A DNA stretch of 52,620 nucleotides from Opitutia bacterium (lineage in GTDB: Bacteria > Verrucomicrobiota > Verrucomicrobiia > Opitutales > Opitutaceae). Below, one piece after another: positions 1-8,481 of the stretch (position 1 is its first letter; each line of letters starts with the position of its first letter). The notes under the pieces are model-generated. The model saw only the letters and a program-made list of their open reading frames with translations, had not been told where the DNA came from and did not search any database. The translations under genes and the position numbers were made by a program. Location: positions 1-52,620 of the forward strand of contig CANGHW010000023.1 in the NCBI GenBank assembly GCA_947453695.1, written 5' to 3'.

Positions 1-32
1 GAAGTAGGGGCGCGCCTCGTGTGTGCCCTCCG

Positions 33-935
33 TCAGCTCTTCACCCGCGGATTTTTCCGCCGGTAGTCGCGCAGGATCTTCCACGTATCGTCGAGCACCG
101 CATCGGGCCCGACATAGCGACCCCAGCGATTCGTGTCCGACAGCACCTTCCCGTTCGCATCCACCAACACGAGGCACGGGATGCCGTCTCCGCAGTAGCG
201 ATTGATTTCGCCCAAGCTGCGCGTGAGATCAAATTTCACGGCCGCCCACGTCATGTGGTCCGTCTGCATGTATTTCAGCATGTCACCCGCCGAGCGATCA
301 GCGCACACCAGCAACACCTCCAACTCCGGATAGAGCGCCCGCAGTTTGGTGTAGGCATCAACAAACCCCGGCGTGAATTCGCGACAGGGCGGACACCAGC
401 TCGCTGAAAAATACAGCGCGTAAAACTTCACGCCAGCGAGCCGCGCCGCATCGTCCTCACGCAGTTTGCCATCGACCAGCCGCACGAGTTTCCCTGCCAA
501 CGCCCGCTCGATCGCGCCCGCCGGCGCCCGCGGACCGGCTACCGCCTCCGGCGACGATTCCACGCGCTTGGCCGGCGCAGTTGCGGCCGCTGCCGACGGA
601 GGCGGGGAGGGCGCGGCCACCACCGGAGCCACCGCCTTCGGCGCAGGCACCTCACCCGCCGCTTCCAGCAACGCCGGCAAATTGGTCCGCGCCACCGGCA
701 CGCGCCCGTTGAGATTCCGGTAGCGCACCAGCGCGACATCGTCCTTCACCTCCACCAACGTCAGCGTTTCACCGGCCCGCAGGCCCACCGCGCCCGTGGT
801 CCGTCCATCTCGCAGCACTTCCATCTGCGTCGCGACCACCACCGTGATCTGCTCCGGCAAAGAGGCACGCACGGTGCAACTCAGCAGGAGCAAAAGCGCC
901 GCCCTCCGCGCCACACCTACGAGCATTCGTTTCAT
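33..935 (-). CDS. Secreted thioredoxin-fold protein with SH3-like N-terminal region
   Basis: This 300-residue protein begins with a signal peptide (basic start, then a run of leucines to about residue 24). Residues 35-90 resemble a bacterial SH3-like module, and a Pro/Ala-rich linker covers about 95-140. The C-terminal 150 residues form a thioredoxin/tryparedoxin-like domain, with the redox motif WCPPC after the strand FYALYFSAS and a GIPCLVLVD segment supplying the expected cis-proline. I infer an envelope thiol-disulfide oxidoreductase tethered or targeted by the SH3-like region; the substrate cannot be told. The stop lies 32 bases from the window edge, and nothing can be read before it. 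The gene is divergent from ppnP across 88 bases. Confidence 0.8.
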   Translation of the reverse strand: MKRMLVGVARRAALLLLLSCTVRASLPEQITVVVATQMEVLRDGRTTGAVGLRAGETLTLVEVKDDVALVRYRNLNGRVPVARTNLPALLEAAGEVPAPKAVAPVVAAPSPPPSAAAATAPAKRVESSPEAVAGPRAPAGAIERALAGKLVRLVDGKLREDDAARLAGVKFYALYFSASWCPPCREFTPGFVDAYTKLRALYPELEVLLVCADRSAGDMLKYMQTDHMTWAAVKFDLTRSLGEINRYCGDGIPCLVLVDANGKVLSDTNRWGRYVGPDAVLDDTWKILRDYRRKNPRVKS

Positions 936-1023
936 GGCTCAAACATGCACATCTCCAGCCCACCGCCAATCCCGCGCTCGACTCCCGACTGCGCCCTCTC
1001 AACTCTTACGATTCTTTCCCAAC

Positions 1024-1353
1024 ATGTCCTCCCTCCCGACCCAATTCGCCGGCGTCACCGTCGTGACCAAGGCCAACGTCTACTTCGACGGCAACGTCGT
1101 CAGCCACACTGTCCTCTTCGCCGATCAGTCGAAGAAGACCCTCGGCCTCATCCGCCCCGGCACCTATCACTTCAATACCGCCGCTGCCGAACGCATGGAA
1201 ATCGTCGCCGGCCACTGCAAGGTCACCCTCGACGGCACCACCACCGCCAAGGAATACGCCACCGGCACCCACTTCGACGTCCCCGCCAAGAGCGGCTTCA
1301 CCATCGTCGTGAATTCCGGCCTCTGCGAATACATCTGCTCGTTCCTGCCGTAA
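1024..1353 (+). CDS. ppnP: Pyrimidine/purine nucleoside phosphorylase PpnP (YaiE family)
   Basis: This 109-residue cupin-like protein belongs to the PpnP/DUF1255 family, which splits nucleosides with phosphate into a free base and ribose 1-phosphate. Family features visible are the N-terminal KANVYFDGNVVSHTV stretch, the central GLIRPGTYHF segment, and the later GTHFDVPAKSGF and CEYICSF motifs. The ATG at 1024 gives the usual short family length; longer in-frame starts add only low-complexity upstream sequence. The gene stands alone and is followed 23 bases later by a clear intrinsic terminator. It is a small cytosolic salvage enzyme. Confidence 0.88.
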   Translation: MSSLPTQFAGVTVVTKANVYFDGNVVSHTVLFADQSKKTLGLIRPGTYHFNTAAAERMEIVAGHCKVTLDGTTTAKEYATGTHFDVPAKSGFTIVVNSGLCEYICSFLP

Positions 1354-1376
1354 GGCAGCGCCCAGCGCAGAACTCG

Positions 1377-1403
1377 AGCACGGTCCTTCGACCGTGCTTT
1401 TTT
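1377..1403 (+). terminator. Intrinsic terminator after ppnP
   Basis: A perfect 9-bp stem (AGCACGGTC and GACCGTGCT) encloses a 4-base CTTC loop and runs directly into a T tract. It ends ppnP transcription and separates it from the isomerase gene starting at 1514. Confidence 0.9.
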
Positions 1404-1513
1404 GTGCCCGCAAACTGACGCCACCCGAAGACGTAGCCGCACGGGTTACCGTGCCGTGGATTCCCCCTGAAAGTTCCCTTGTCGCCCCTCTACGCCTCAG
1501 GCACCGTTTTCGT

Positions 1514-2689
1514 ATGTCGCGTCTGTTGCCCCACCTGCTCCGCCTCGCTTTCCACCTGCTGATCGTCCTCCCGGCCTCCGTCTTCGCCGAAGCCACACCA
1601 GCCACCCCGCTCCCTCCCGGCCTCTACGCCGAATTCACCACTCCCCGCGGCGCCTTCACCGTCGAACTTTTCTACACGAAGGCCCCCCTCATGTGCGTGA
1701 ACTTCACCGGCCTCGCCGAGGGCACTCTCGCCCCCAAGGACAGCAAACCGTTCTACACCGGACTCACCTGGTATCGCGTCGTCCCCGGCTTCGTCATCCA
1801 GAGCGGCAACCCCGGACTCAAAGACACCGACGACGAAGCGAAACCCATCCCGCATCGCTTTCCCGATGAGTTCGTCCCCGGCCTGCGCCACGACGCTGCC
1901 GGCATCCTGTCGATGGCCAACGCCGGCCCCGACACCAACAGCTGCGAATTCTTCCTCACCCTGGCTCCGACCAATCGCCTTAACTACCTCCACTCCGTCT
2001 TCGGCCGCACCGTCCGCGGGCTCGAGGTCCTCGCCCAGATCAAACAAGACGACCCCGTCTCCATCAAAATCCTCCGCGTCGGCCCCGCCGCCCAAGCCTT
2101 CAAGAACGACCCCGCCACCTTCGCCGCCCTCTCCGCCCGCGCGAAGAAATACGCCGATACCCCCGGCGCCACCCCACTCCCGACCGCCACCTCTCACTTC
2201 GACGACCCCGACAAACTGCTCCCCTCCGATCCGCCCCGCGCCAAAAACTTCAACTACAAGCTCGCCAACTTCGAACGCACCACCGGCCTCCGCATCGCCG
2301 CCCGCGTCTTCGCCAAGTCCCCCACTGCCGCCGAAGACAGCGCCCCCGGCGCGTTCATGAAAGCCCTCGCCACCAAACTCGGCGTCACCACCCGCGGCGC
2401 CGTCGCCGCCTACTTCGCCGACGACAACGATTGGCGGGTCTGGCTCATCGGCGACTCCACCACGCCCTTCTTCGGCCGCGTCGCCACACCCGCTGAGCTC
2501 GGCGACGGCGCCGCGTTTCACGATGTGAAGGAAGCTTTCATGAAAGCCGCCCAAGCCGAGGGCGACTCCGCCTACGCCAATCAAAAGAAAGCCGCCCCCG
2601 CCGACAAACAGCCCCCCGCCGGCCAACGCATCAAACTCCAAACCGACGCCATCCTCGACGGCCTCATCCTCAAGCTCGACCCGAAATGA
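1514..2689 (+). CDS. Exported cyclophilin-type peptidyl-prolyl isomerase with extra C-terminal region
   Basis: The 391-residue protein has a signal peptide (cleavage probably near residue 25) and a cyclophilin domain at about 38-190. The active-site arginine lies in WYRVVPGFVIQSG (R88), and the SMANAGPDTN motif covers 133-142. Where most cyclophilins have SQFF, this one reads SCEFF, so the usual glutamine is a glutamate (E145), which may lower activity. The remaining 200 residues are not a domain I recognise. The start at 1514 was chosen because it opens the signal peptide; the frame is open further upstream but into the terminator. The stop overlaps the next start (ATGA), so it is translationally coupled to the M20 amidohydrolase. 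Role: folding of exported proteins, inferred. Confidence 0.85.
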   Translation: MSRLLPHLLRLAFHLLIVLPASVFAEATPATPLPPGLYAEFTTPRGAFTVELFYTKAPLMCVNFTGLAEGTLAPKDSKPFYTGLTWYRVVPGFVIQSGNPGLKDTDDEAKPIPHRFPDEFVPGLRHDAAGILSMANAGPDTNSCEFFLTLAPTNRLNYLHSVFGRTVRGLEVLAQIKQDDPVSIKILRVGPAAQAFKNDPATFAALSARAKKYADTPGATPLPTATSHFDDPDKLLPSDPPRAKNFNYKLANFERTTGLRIAARVFAKSPTAAEDSAPGAFMKALATKLGVTTRGAVAAYFADDNDWRVWLIGDSTTPFFGRVATPAELGDGAAFHDVKEAFMKAAQAEGDSAYANQKKAAPADKQPPAGQRIKLQTDAILDGLILKLDPK

Positions 2690-4038
2690 ACCTCCGCTCC
2701 CTCGCCACTCGCACGCTCGCAACGACCGCTCTGGCCCTCACGTTCGCGCCCGTCGTTATCTCCGCCGCCGACGCCGCCTTGCGCGATGTCGTCGCCAAGA
2801 AAATCTCCGCCGAATACCCCTCCCTCGAGGCGATCTACAAAGACCTCCACGCGAATCCCGAGCTCTCCTTCATGGAGACGCGCACCGCCGCCCTCGTCGC
2901 GAAAGAACTCCGCTCCCTCGGCTTTGAGGTCACCGAGAAAGTCGGCAACACCGGCGTCGTTGCCGTCCTGAAAAACGGCCCGGGCAAGACCGTCCTCATT
3001 CGCGAGGACATGGATGCACTCCCTCTCACCGAAAAAACCGGCGTCCCCTACGCGAGCAAAGCCCTCGTCAAAGACCTCGCCGGCAAAGACTCGCCCGCCA
3101 TGCACGCCTGCGCCCACGACAGCCACGTCACCACGCTGCTCGGCGCCGCCCGCGTCTTGGTTTCTCTCCGCGACCGCTGGTCCGGCACGCTCATTCTCAT
3201 CGGCCAACCCGCCGAAGAGATCGGCGCCGGTGCCCTAGCGATGCTGACCGATGGCCTTTATACGCGTTTCCCGGTGCCGGACTACGTAATCGGCATGCAC
3301 GTCTGGGCCGGCCTCCCCGCCGGCACGGTCGCCTACGTCCCCGGCCCCGTCACCGCCAACGTCGATTCCATCGATATCCTCGTCCGTGGCGTCGGCGGCC
3401 ACGGCTCCCGCCCTCACACCACCAAGGACCCCGTCGTCATCGCCAGCGAGATCGTCCTCGCCCTCCAGACCATCGTCAGCCGCGAACTCGAGCCCGGCAC
3501 CCCCGCCGTCGTCACCGTCGGCACGTTTCACGGCGGCACGAAGCGCAACATCATCTCCGACGAGGTGAAACTCGAACTCACCCTCCGCTCCTACGATGAC
3601 GCCGTGGCCGCGCACCTCATCGCTTCGATCAAGCGCATCTCCGAAAACATCGCGCGCGCCGCCGGCGTCCCCGCCGATCGCCTCCCCATCGTCACCGCCG
3701 CCGAGACCAACACCCCCGTCTGTGCCAACGACCCCGCCCTGACCCAACGCCTCGTCGGCGTCTGGCGCGAATGGCTTGGCGAATCCAACGTCGCCCTCGG
3801 CAAGGCGCTCACCGTCGGCGAAGACTTCGCCCGCTACGGCCGCACCACCCACCGCGTGCCCATCTGCCTCTGGCTCGTCGGCGCCACTGCCCCCGCTGAG
3901 ATCGCCGATGCCGCCCGCACCGGCGCCGTCCTCGCCTCCAACCACTCCCCGCTGTTCGCCCCCGTCCCCGAGCCCACCCTCAAAGGCGCCATCACCTCCA
4001 TCAGTGCGGCTACCCTCGATCTGCTGGCTAAACGGTAA
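2686..4038 (+). CDS. Exported M20D-family amidohydrolase (hippurate hydrolase-like)
   Basis: The 450-residue protein has a signal peptide ending near ISAADA (about residue 30), then a full M20D metallohydrolase fold. Metal-binding and catalytic motifs are visible: REDMDALPLTE, MHACAHDSH (C142, H144), QPAEE (E177/E178), GGHGSRPH in the dimerisation domain, GEDFA, and the final NHSPLF histidine. CAHD replaces the more common CGHD, which is a tolerated variation. Family members cleave N-acyl or N-aminoacyl amino acids; the substrate here is unknown and its export suggests peptide or amide scavenging. The start overlaps the stop of the cyclophilin gene by four bases. Confidence 0.86.
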   Translation: MNLRSLATRTLATTALALTFAPVVISAADAALRDVVAKKISAEYPSLEAIYKDLHANPELSFMETRTAALVAKELRSLGFEVTEKVGNTGVVAVLKNGPGKTVLIREDMDALPLTEKTGVPYASKALVKDLAGKDSPAMHACAHDSHVTTLLGAARVLVSLRDRWSGTLILIGQPAEEIGAGALAMLTDGLYTRFPVPDYVIGMHVWAGLPAGTVAYVPGPVTANVDSIDILVRGVGGHGSRPHTTKDPVVIASEIVLALQTIVSRELEPGTPAVVTVGTFHGGTKRNIISDEVKLELTLRSYDDAVAAHLIASIKRISENIARAAGVPADRLPIVTAAETNTPVCANDPALTQRLVGVWREWLGESNVALGKALTVGEDFARYGRTTHRVPICLWLVGATAPAEIADAARTGAVLASNHSPLFAPVPEPTLKGAITSISAATLDLLAKR

Positions 4039-4129
4039 AGACTACTCACCGCGATCCACGGGTAACTACCCCCCCTGCCCCCGTAAGAATTGGCGGGCCA
4101 TCCCGTGGAAAGTCTGATTTTTCAACTCT

Positions 4130-4504
4130 ATGACGCGCCCGGGCTACCTCTCCGACACGTCCGGCTCGACGGCCGGAGGCTTCACCCTTGTTGAGATCAT
4201 GATCGTCGTCGTGATCATCGGTATCCTCGCCGCACTCGCCATCCCCGGATTCCAAAAGATCCGCGTCGCCTCGCAGGACAAGGCCATCCTCAACAACGCC
4301 CGCCAACTCGCCTCCGCCGCCGAGCAATACTATCATGAAAGCGGAGTTGATTCGGTCCTTGTCAGCGATCTCGTCGGCCCGACCAAGTTCGTCAAAGTTC
4401 TAGATCCCGTCGCCAAAGAAATTTACCCGACTACCCTCTATGCCGCCACCCCCGTGACGGTCCTCGGCGTGGCCGGTTCGCGCACGATAACGTATAGCCC
4501 TTGA
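4130..4504 (+). CDS. Type IV pilin-like (pseudopilin) protein
   Basis: This 124-residue protein has a 17-residue leader ending in Gly-Gly, then the prepilin peptidase site and hydrophobic helix (FTLVEIMIVVVIIGILAA). The glutamate at mature position 5 is present. The globular part after about residue 40 is short, has no cysteine pair and matches nothing I recognise. Such proteins are major or minor pilins or type II secretion pseudopilins; Verrucomicrobiota carry many isolated copies. No assembly ATPase, platform or secretin gene is nearby, so the machine it serves must be encoded elsewhere. Confidence 0.85.
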   Translation: MTRPGYLSDTSGSTAGGFTLVEIMIVVVIIGILAALAIPGFQKIRVASQDKAILNNARQLASAAEQYYHESGVDSVLVSDLVGPTKFVKVLDPVAKEIYPTTLYAATPVTVLGVAGSRTITYSP

Positions 4505-4629
4505 TGCACGGGAACGGCCGCCAGACATCAGCGTCCGCTCTCCTGCACACTATCCCTGCCGCCTAATGCGCTGCGGGTTTGCCAAAACCGCGTATCCGCG
4601 TTTTTCCATCGGACCACTCTTCGTTTCCC

Positions 4630-5163
4630 ATGCGTAATTTTTTCTACCTGCTTCTCCTCGGTGTCGTGCTCGGCACCATTGCCCTGGTCGTCCGTTCGGG
4701 AATCTTCGCCCGCCAGAATCCCGGTCGTCCCATCAACTCCGCCATGCGCGAGGCGATGGACGCCAACCAGCCCCAACTCAGCGGCGCTGATGCACTGCTC
4801 ATCGATCAAACCTACGGTGGCGCCCGCAAAACCAAGTCCGGTCTGCGCTACGTCGTCCGCTCTCCGGGCACCGGCGACACCATGCCCGGCGTCGGCAATG
4901 AAGTCATCGTCCACTACGACGGACGCCTGCTTGATGGCACCCCCTTCGACAGCTCCTACAAACGCGGTGCCCCTTTTACTTTTCGCCTTGGCGCCGGCGC
5001 AGTGATCCGCGGCTGGGATGAAGCCTTCGAAACCATGAAGAAGGGCGAGAAACGCACCCTCATTATCCCGCACTGGCTCGCCTACGGTGACAAAGGCTCG
5101 CCCCCGACCATACCAGGCAAGGCCACCCTGGTCTTCGAAGTCGAGCTCCTCGACTGGCGCTGA
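4630..5163 (+). CDS. FKBP-type peptidyl-prolyl isomerase, membrane-anchored
   Basis: The 177-residue protein opens with a hydrophobic N-terminal helix (signal anchor or signal peptide, residues 3-22) and ends with a complete FKBP domain of about 100 residues. Visible motifs are HYDGRLLDGTPFDSSYKRG, GAGAVIRGWDEAFETMKKG, LAYGDKG and the closing VFEVELLDW strand. It catalyses prolyl cis-trans isomerisation, presumably in the periplasm. The ATG at 4630 puts the hydrophobic helix at the N-terminus; an upstream in-frame ATG at 4579 would bury it. It is followed by a convergent gene 48 bases away. Confidence 0.88.
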   Translation: MRNFFYLLLLGVVLGTIALVVRSGIFARQNPGRPINSAMREAMDANQPQLSGADALLIDQTYGGARKTKSGLRYVVRSPGTGDTMPGVGNEVIVHYDGRLLDGTPFDSSYKRGAPFTFRLGAGAVIRGWDEAFETMKKGEKRTLIIPHWLAYGDKGSPPTIPGKATLVFEVELLDWR

Positions 5164-5210
5164 GGAGAAACCGGGGATGCGCCGCACCGGGCGTTTACCC
5201 TCTTCCCTCT

Positions 5211-6005
5211 TTAAAGCCCAATCAGGCTGCCGTTGCGCTTGATCCAGCGCTCAGCTTCCTGCCAGCCCGGGCACACCTCGGCGACACGGGCCCAAAACCG
5301 CTCCGAGTGGTTCATCTCCTTCAGATGCATCAGCTCGTGATAGATGATGTAGTCGCGCACGAACTCGGGCGTCTGCACTAGCCGCCAGTTGAGGGAAATC
5401 GTGCCGTTGGCCGAGCAGGAGCCCCAACGCGAACGTTGGTTGCGCACCGTCACGTGCTTCACCTCCACCGTCGTCACCGCCGCCAGCTCCCAAGTCCGGG
5501 CGGGCAACTCGATCTTCGCCCGCCGCGCGAAATGCGCCTCCAGCGTCGGACGCAGATCCCCGTCGAGTTGCCGCACGCGAAATACATCCGCCGCGAGACA
5601 GACCTGCGGCTTCTCTCCTTCACTCGCGATCCGCACCGCCGTCATCTCGCCGCGCCACAGCACATACGTGCCCACCGTCCAGATGTCTGCCCCGCGCGGC
5701 CGCTTCGCCTGACGCGCCCGTGCGCGCTCGAGCCAGTCGCGCTGCTGCTCGACGAAGCGCAACGCTTCCCGCTCGGAGCCCCGCGCCGGAATCGTCGCCA
5801 CGGCCGTCCCATCTCGCCGCAGTGTCAGCCGGTAGTTGTTGGCCCGCGCACTGCGCTCAAGCACCACTTCACCGACCGCCGTCTGCCGCACCTCGGTGAC
5901 CCGTTGCGCGCGGACCGCTTTCACCGCTGACGGTGGCGGCACCTTGTGCACACCCACCGCGGGCGTGAAAAAACCAAGGAGACTTTGTTGCCCGTCGTCG
6001 TTCAT
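5211..6005 (-). CDS. YgjP-like zinc metallopeptidase domain protein (DUF45)
   Basis: The 264-residue protein carries the YgjP/WLM-type peptidase domain in its C-terminal half. The HExxH zinc motif is intact in YIIYHELMHLKEMNHSERFW, with the downstream third-ligand region, and is preceded by the family marker RSRWGSCSANGTISLNW. Residues 60-140 hold the N-terminal family region that ends in a WLERARARQ helix. Relatives are found next to restriction or DNA-repair genes, but the physiological substrate is unknown. The ATG at 6005 was chosen because translation further upstream runs into the preceding phosphatidyltransferase gene. It is the last gene of a three-gene minus-strand group. Confidence 0.85.
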   Translation of the reverse strand: MNDDGQQSLLGFFTPAVGVHKVPPPSAVKAVRAQRVTEVRQTAVGEVVLERSARANNYRLTLRRDGTAVATIPARGSEREALRFVEQQRDWLERARARQAKRPRGADIWTVGTYVLWRGEMTAVRIASEGEKPQVCLAADVFRVRQLDGDLRPTLEAHFARRAKIELPARTWELAAVTTVEVKHVTVRNQRSRWGSCSANGTISLNWRLVQTPEFVRDYIIYHELMHLKEMNHSERFWARVAEVCPGWQEAERWIKRNGSLIGL

Positions 6006-6040
6006 CGCTCCCTCGGAAGTGGCGGTTTCCCCGCCGTCCG

Positions 6041-6613
6041 TCAACGCCGCGCCGCGCGTCGCTCCCGCCAGGCATGCCACACCGACGGCATCTCCCCCGC
6101 GTGCTGCGGCACCAGCCGCGAGATTGCGACCACCTCCACCGCCGCCGCGATCTGCGCAATGATCATCACGTGAAACGGGACAACCGCCCAATCTGCCAGC
6201 AACGGAATCAACGCCACCGCACACCCAAACGTTCCGATCTTCGCCAGCCACGTGTGATAGGTGAGCAACCGGCCGAACGCGACCAAGCCATAGACCACCA
6301 CCGCGAGAAACGCCGCAAAACCCGCGATCACCCACGGAAGCTCCCGCCGCATGTGCTCCGGCCAGAGCAGCGCGATCCCCGCCGTGCCGGTGAGCATCGT
6401 CACGTAGTCGCCCGCACTATCCAGTTTGCGCCCAAACTCTGAAAACGCGTTCAGCCGCCGCGCGAAAAAACCATCCAGCGCATCGGTTAATAGCGCCACC
6501 GTCACTAGCCCGACAAACCAAGACCGGGAGCCGCCCACTGCGACCAATAGTGCGGCGGGCATCAGCGCGATTCGCAGCGCACTGAAAAAATTGGGCAGAA
6601 TGCTCCGACTCAT
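6041..6613 (-). CDS. CDP-alcohol phosphatidyltransferase family membrane protein
   Basis: This 190-residue integral membrane enzyme has the family signature in order: DALDGFFAR, then eight residues, G, three residues, D, three residues, D (DGFFAR...GRKLDSAGD). That signature binds the CDP-alcohol and two metal ions. About five or six hydrophobic helices follow. Family members make phospholipids such as phosphatidylglycerophosphate or use other alcohol acceptors; the acceptor here cannot be read from sequence. The start at 6613 (MSRSILPN) fits the usual N-terminus, and it lies 22 bases after the phosphoesterase stop, suggesting a shared transcript. Confidence 0.85.
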   Translation of the reverse strand: MSRSILPNFFSALRIALMPAALLVAVGGSRSWFVGLVTVALLTDALDGFFARRLNAFSEFGRKLDSAGDYVTMLTGTAGIALLWPEHMRRELPWVIAGFAAFLAVVVYGLVAFGRLLTYHTWLAKIGTFGCAVALIPLLADWAVVPFHVMIIAQIAAAVEVVAISRLVPQHAGEMPSVWHAWRERRAARR

Positions 6614-6635
6614 CCCGCCTAACCTGCGCCCGGCC

Positions 6636-7067
6636 TCACAGCCGCACAAGTTCCCACCGCACTTCTTTTCCAGTGACCGTGAGCCACGCGAAACTCGTTC
6701 CCGATCCCCGCGGACGCGAGATACACCCTGGATTCAACCAACGCACGCCGTTCACCATCTCATCGCGCGGCACATGCGTGTGTCCGTGCAGGACCGCATA
6801 GATCCCCGGCGGCACCCGCTCCGGCGGAATGTGCGTCAGGTAAAAATTCACGTCGTCCACCGTCCGCGTCAGTGCGAGCGGCCAACCCGGATGCTCGTCG
6901 CAGTTCCCCTGCACTACCCGAACCGGCGGACCGAGCAGCTCAAATTCCGCGAGCACGCTCGGGTCGCACACATCACCGAGATGCCAGATTTCGTCCGCCT
7001 CCTTCAAGCGCTGGGGCAGGGTCGCGGGATATTTGTCGTGCGTGTCGGATAGGACGGCGATGCGCAT
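6636..7067 (-). CDS. YfcE/MJ0936-family metallophosphoesterase
   Basis: This compact 143-residue calcineurin-like phosphoesterase has all core metal motifs: MRIAVLSDTHD (D8, H10), LGDVCD, GNCDEH, the THIPP histidine and HGHTH. It lacks any membrane segment. Family members hydrolyse phosphodiesters in vitro; the physiological substrate is unknown. The start at 7067 places the first motif at the N-terminus as in homologues; a longer in-frame frame exists but overlaps the divergent polymerase gene. It begins the minus-strand group that continues with the phosphatidyltransferase. Confidence 0.88.
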   Translation of the reverse strand: MRIAVLSDTHDKYPATLPQRLKEADEIWHLGDVCDPSVLAEFELLGPPVRVVQGNCDEHPGWPLALTRTVDDVNFYLTHIPPERVPPGIYAVLHGHTHVPRDEMVNGVRWLNPGCISRPRGSGTSFAWLTVTGKEVRWELVRL

Positions 7068-7106
7068 GGCGGAGGAGTCGGCGACCCTGAACACTCTGCG
7101 CCCCAT

Positions 7107-7135
7107 TTGACAGCGGTTTTTCTTCACCGGAAACT
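7107..7135 (+). promoter_or_regulatory. Possible sigma-70-like promoter for the Y-family polymerase gene
   Basis: A perfect TTGACA lies at 7107-7112, and 17 bases later there is a weak -10 candidate (GAAACT, 7130-7135). If used, transcription would begin almost at the GTG start codon at 7144, giving a nearly leaderless message. No inverted-repeat operator is evident. The -10 match is poor, so this is tentative. Confidence 0.3.
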
Positions 7136-7143
7136 TTCCCGCC

Positions 7144-8439
7144 GTGTCGCTCCGCAACCTCGCCATCGACTTCGACTCATTTTTCGCCTCCGTCGAGCAA
7201 CAGGAGCGCCCGGAGCTCCGTGGCCAGCCCGTTGGCGTCGTCCCTGTCCTCGCCGAGACCACCGGACTGATCGCCATCAGCGCCGACGCCAAGAAACTCG
7301 GCCTCAAACGCAACTGCCGCGTCACCGAAGCCCGTCAGCGTTGCCCGGGGATCATAATCGTCGAGTCCCGCCCCGAGGTTTACATCGACTACCATCGCCG
7401 CCTCAAAGCCGTCATTGAGTCCTGCGTCCCCGTGAAAAAGGTGCAGTCCATCGATGAACTCGAATGCGAACTCACCCAGGACTTCGCCGAAGCGCCCGAT
7501 CGCGCCATCGCGCTCGCCCGGCAGATCAAAGCCGCCATCGCCCGCGAGGTCGGCCCGCTCGTCCGCTGTTCCATCGGCATCGGCCCAAATTGGTTTCTAG
7601 CCAAGCTCGCCTCAGACATCGACAAGCCCGACGGCCTCCTCGTCCTCGATCAACACGACGTCCCGGGGAAGATCCTTCACCTGAAGCTCTCCGACTTCAC
7701 CGGCATCGGCGAAAATATGGAGCAACGCCTCCACGCCGCCGGCATCACTACCGTTGCTCAACTCTACGCCACCACCAGCGCCCAACTCCGCGCCATCTGG
7801 GGCAGCGTCGAGGGCGCCCGCTTCCACGAGTGGATGAACGGCGGCCTGCAGGAGCGCGCCCCGGTCGAGCAAAATACCATCGGCCACGGTCACGTGCTCC
7901 CGCCCGCCGGCCGCAACCATGACACCGCCCTCGCGGTCCTCCACCGCCTCCTGCAGAAAGCCGCGATGCGCCTCCGCCACACCGGCCATTACGCCGGCAG
8001 CTTGAGCGTCTCCGTGCGCTACCGCGACGACCAACGGTGGCACGACCAGCGCCACTTCAACGAAACGCAGGACACGCTTCACTTCACCCACGTCCTCAAC
8101 GAGCTCTGGTCCTGCCGCCCTCGCACCCTGCAACGCAGCGCGCCCCTCCAGGTCGGCGTCGTTCTCGGCGATCTCCTCGAGAGCTCCGCTCACACCGGCG
8201 ATCTCTTCACCGCCGAAACTGAGAACACCCGCACGCGTCTCCACTCGGCCATCGACACCCTCAACAAAACCTTCGGCAAAAACTCCGTTTACTTCGGCGG
8301 CGCCCACGGCGCGACCGACTACGCCCCGATGCGCATCGCGTTCACACGCATCCCGGAGCCGGAGCTCGAGGATATCGACGCATCTCTCGGACGCCGACTC
8401 CGCCCTAAGAAATCCGCCTCGCCGCCTGCCGAGGACTAA
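7144..8439 (+). CDS. Y-family (translesion) DNA polymerase
   Basis: The 431-residue protein has the Y-family catalytic core. The first catalytic aspartate lies in AIDFDSFFASVEQ (D9), and the second carboxylate pair is in the SIDE motif (S102-E105). The palm and thumb region CSIGIGPNWFLAKLASD, the helix-hairpin-helix segment LKLSDFTGIGENMEQRL, and a little-finger domain from about 235 to 370 follow. It should carry out error-prone bypass synthesis past damaged bases. It is DinB/Pol IV-like in architecture but diverges after SIDE (LECELT rather than EAYLD), so I give no symbol. The GTG start is set by the fixed distance to the first motif. No recA, lexA or imuA-like partner lies nearby. Confidence 0.87.
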   Translation: MSLRNLAIDFDSFFASVEQQERPELRGQPVGVVPVLAETTGLIAISADAKKLGLKRNCRVTEARQRCPGIIIVESRPEVYIDYHRRLKAVIESCVPVKKVQSIDELECELTQDFAEAPDRAIALARQIKAAIAREVGPLVRCSIGIGPNWFLAKLASDIDKPDGLLVLDQHDVPGKILHLKLSDFTGIGENMEQRLHAAGITTVAQLYATTSAQLRAIWGSVEGARFHEWMNGGLQERAPVEQNTIGHGHVLPPAGRNHDTALAVLHRLLQKAAMRLRHTGHYAGSLSVSVRYRDDQRWHDQRHFNETQDTLHFTHVLNELWSCRPRTLQRSAPLQVGVVLGDLLESSAHTGDLFTAETENTRTRLHSAIDTLNKTFGKNSVYFGGAHGATDYAPMRIAFTRIPEPELEDIDASLGRRLRPKKSASPPAED

Positions 8440-8481
8440 CGACGACTGGCGCTCTCTCGTGCGGTGACCCCGCGCTCTACC

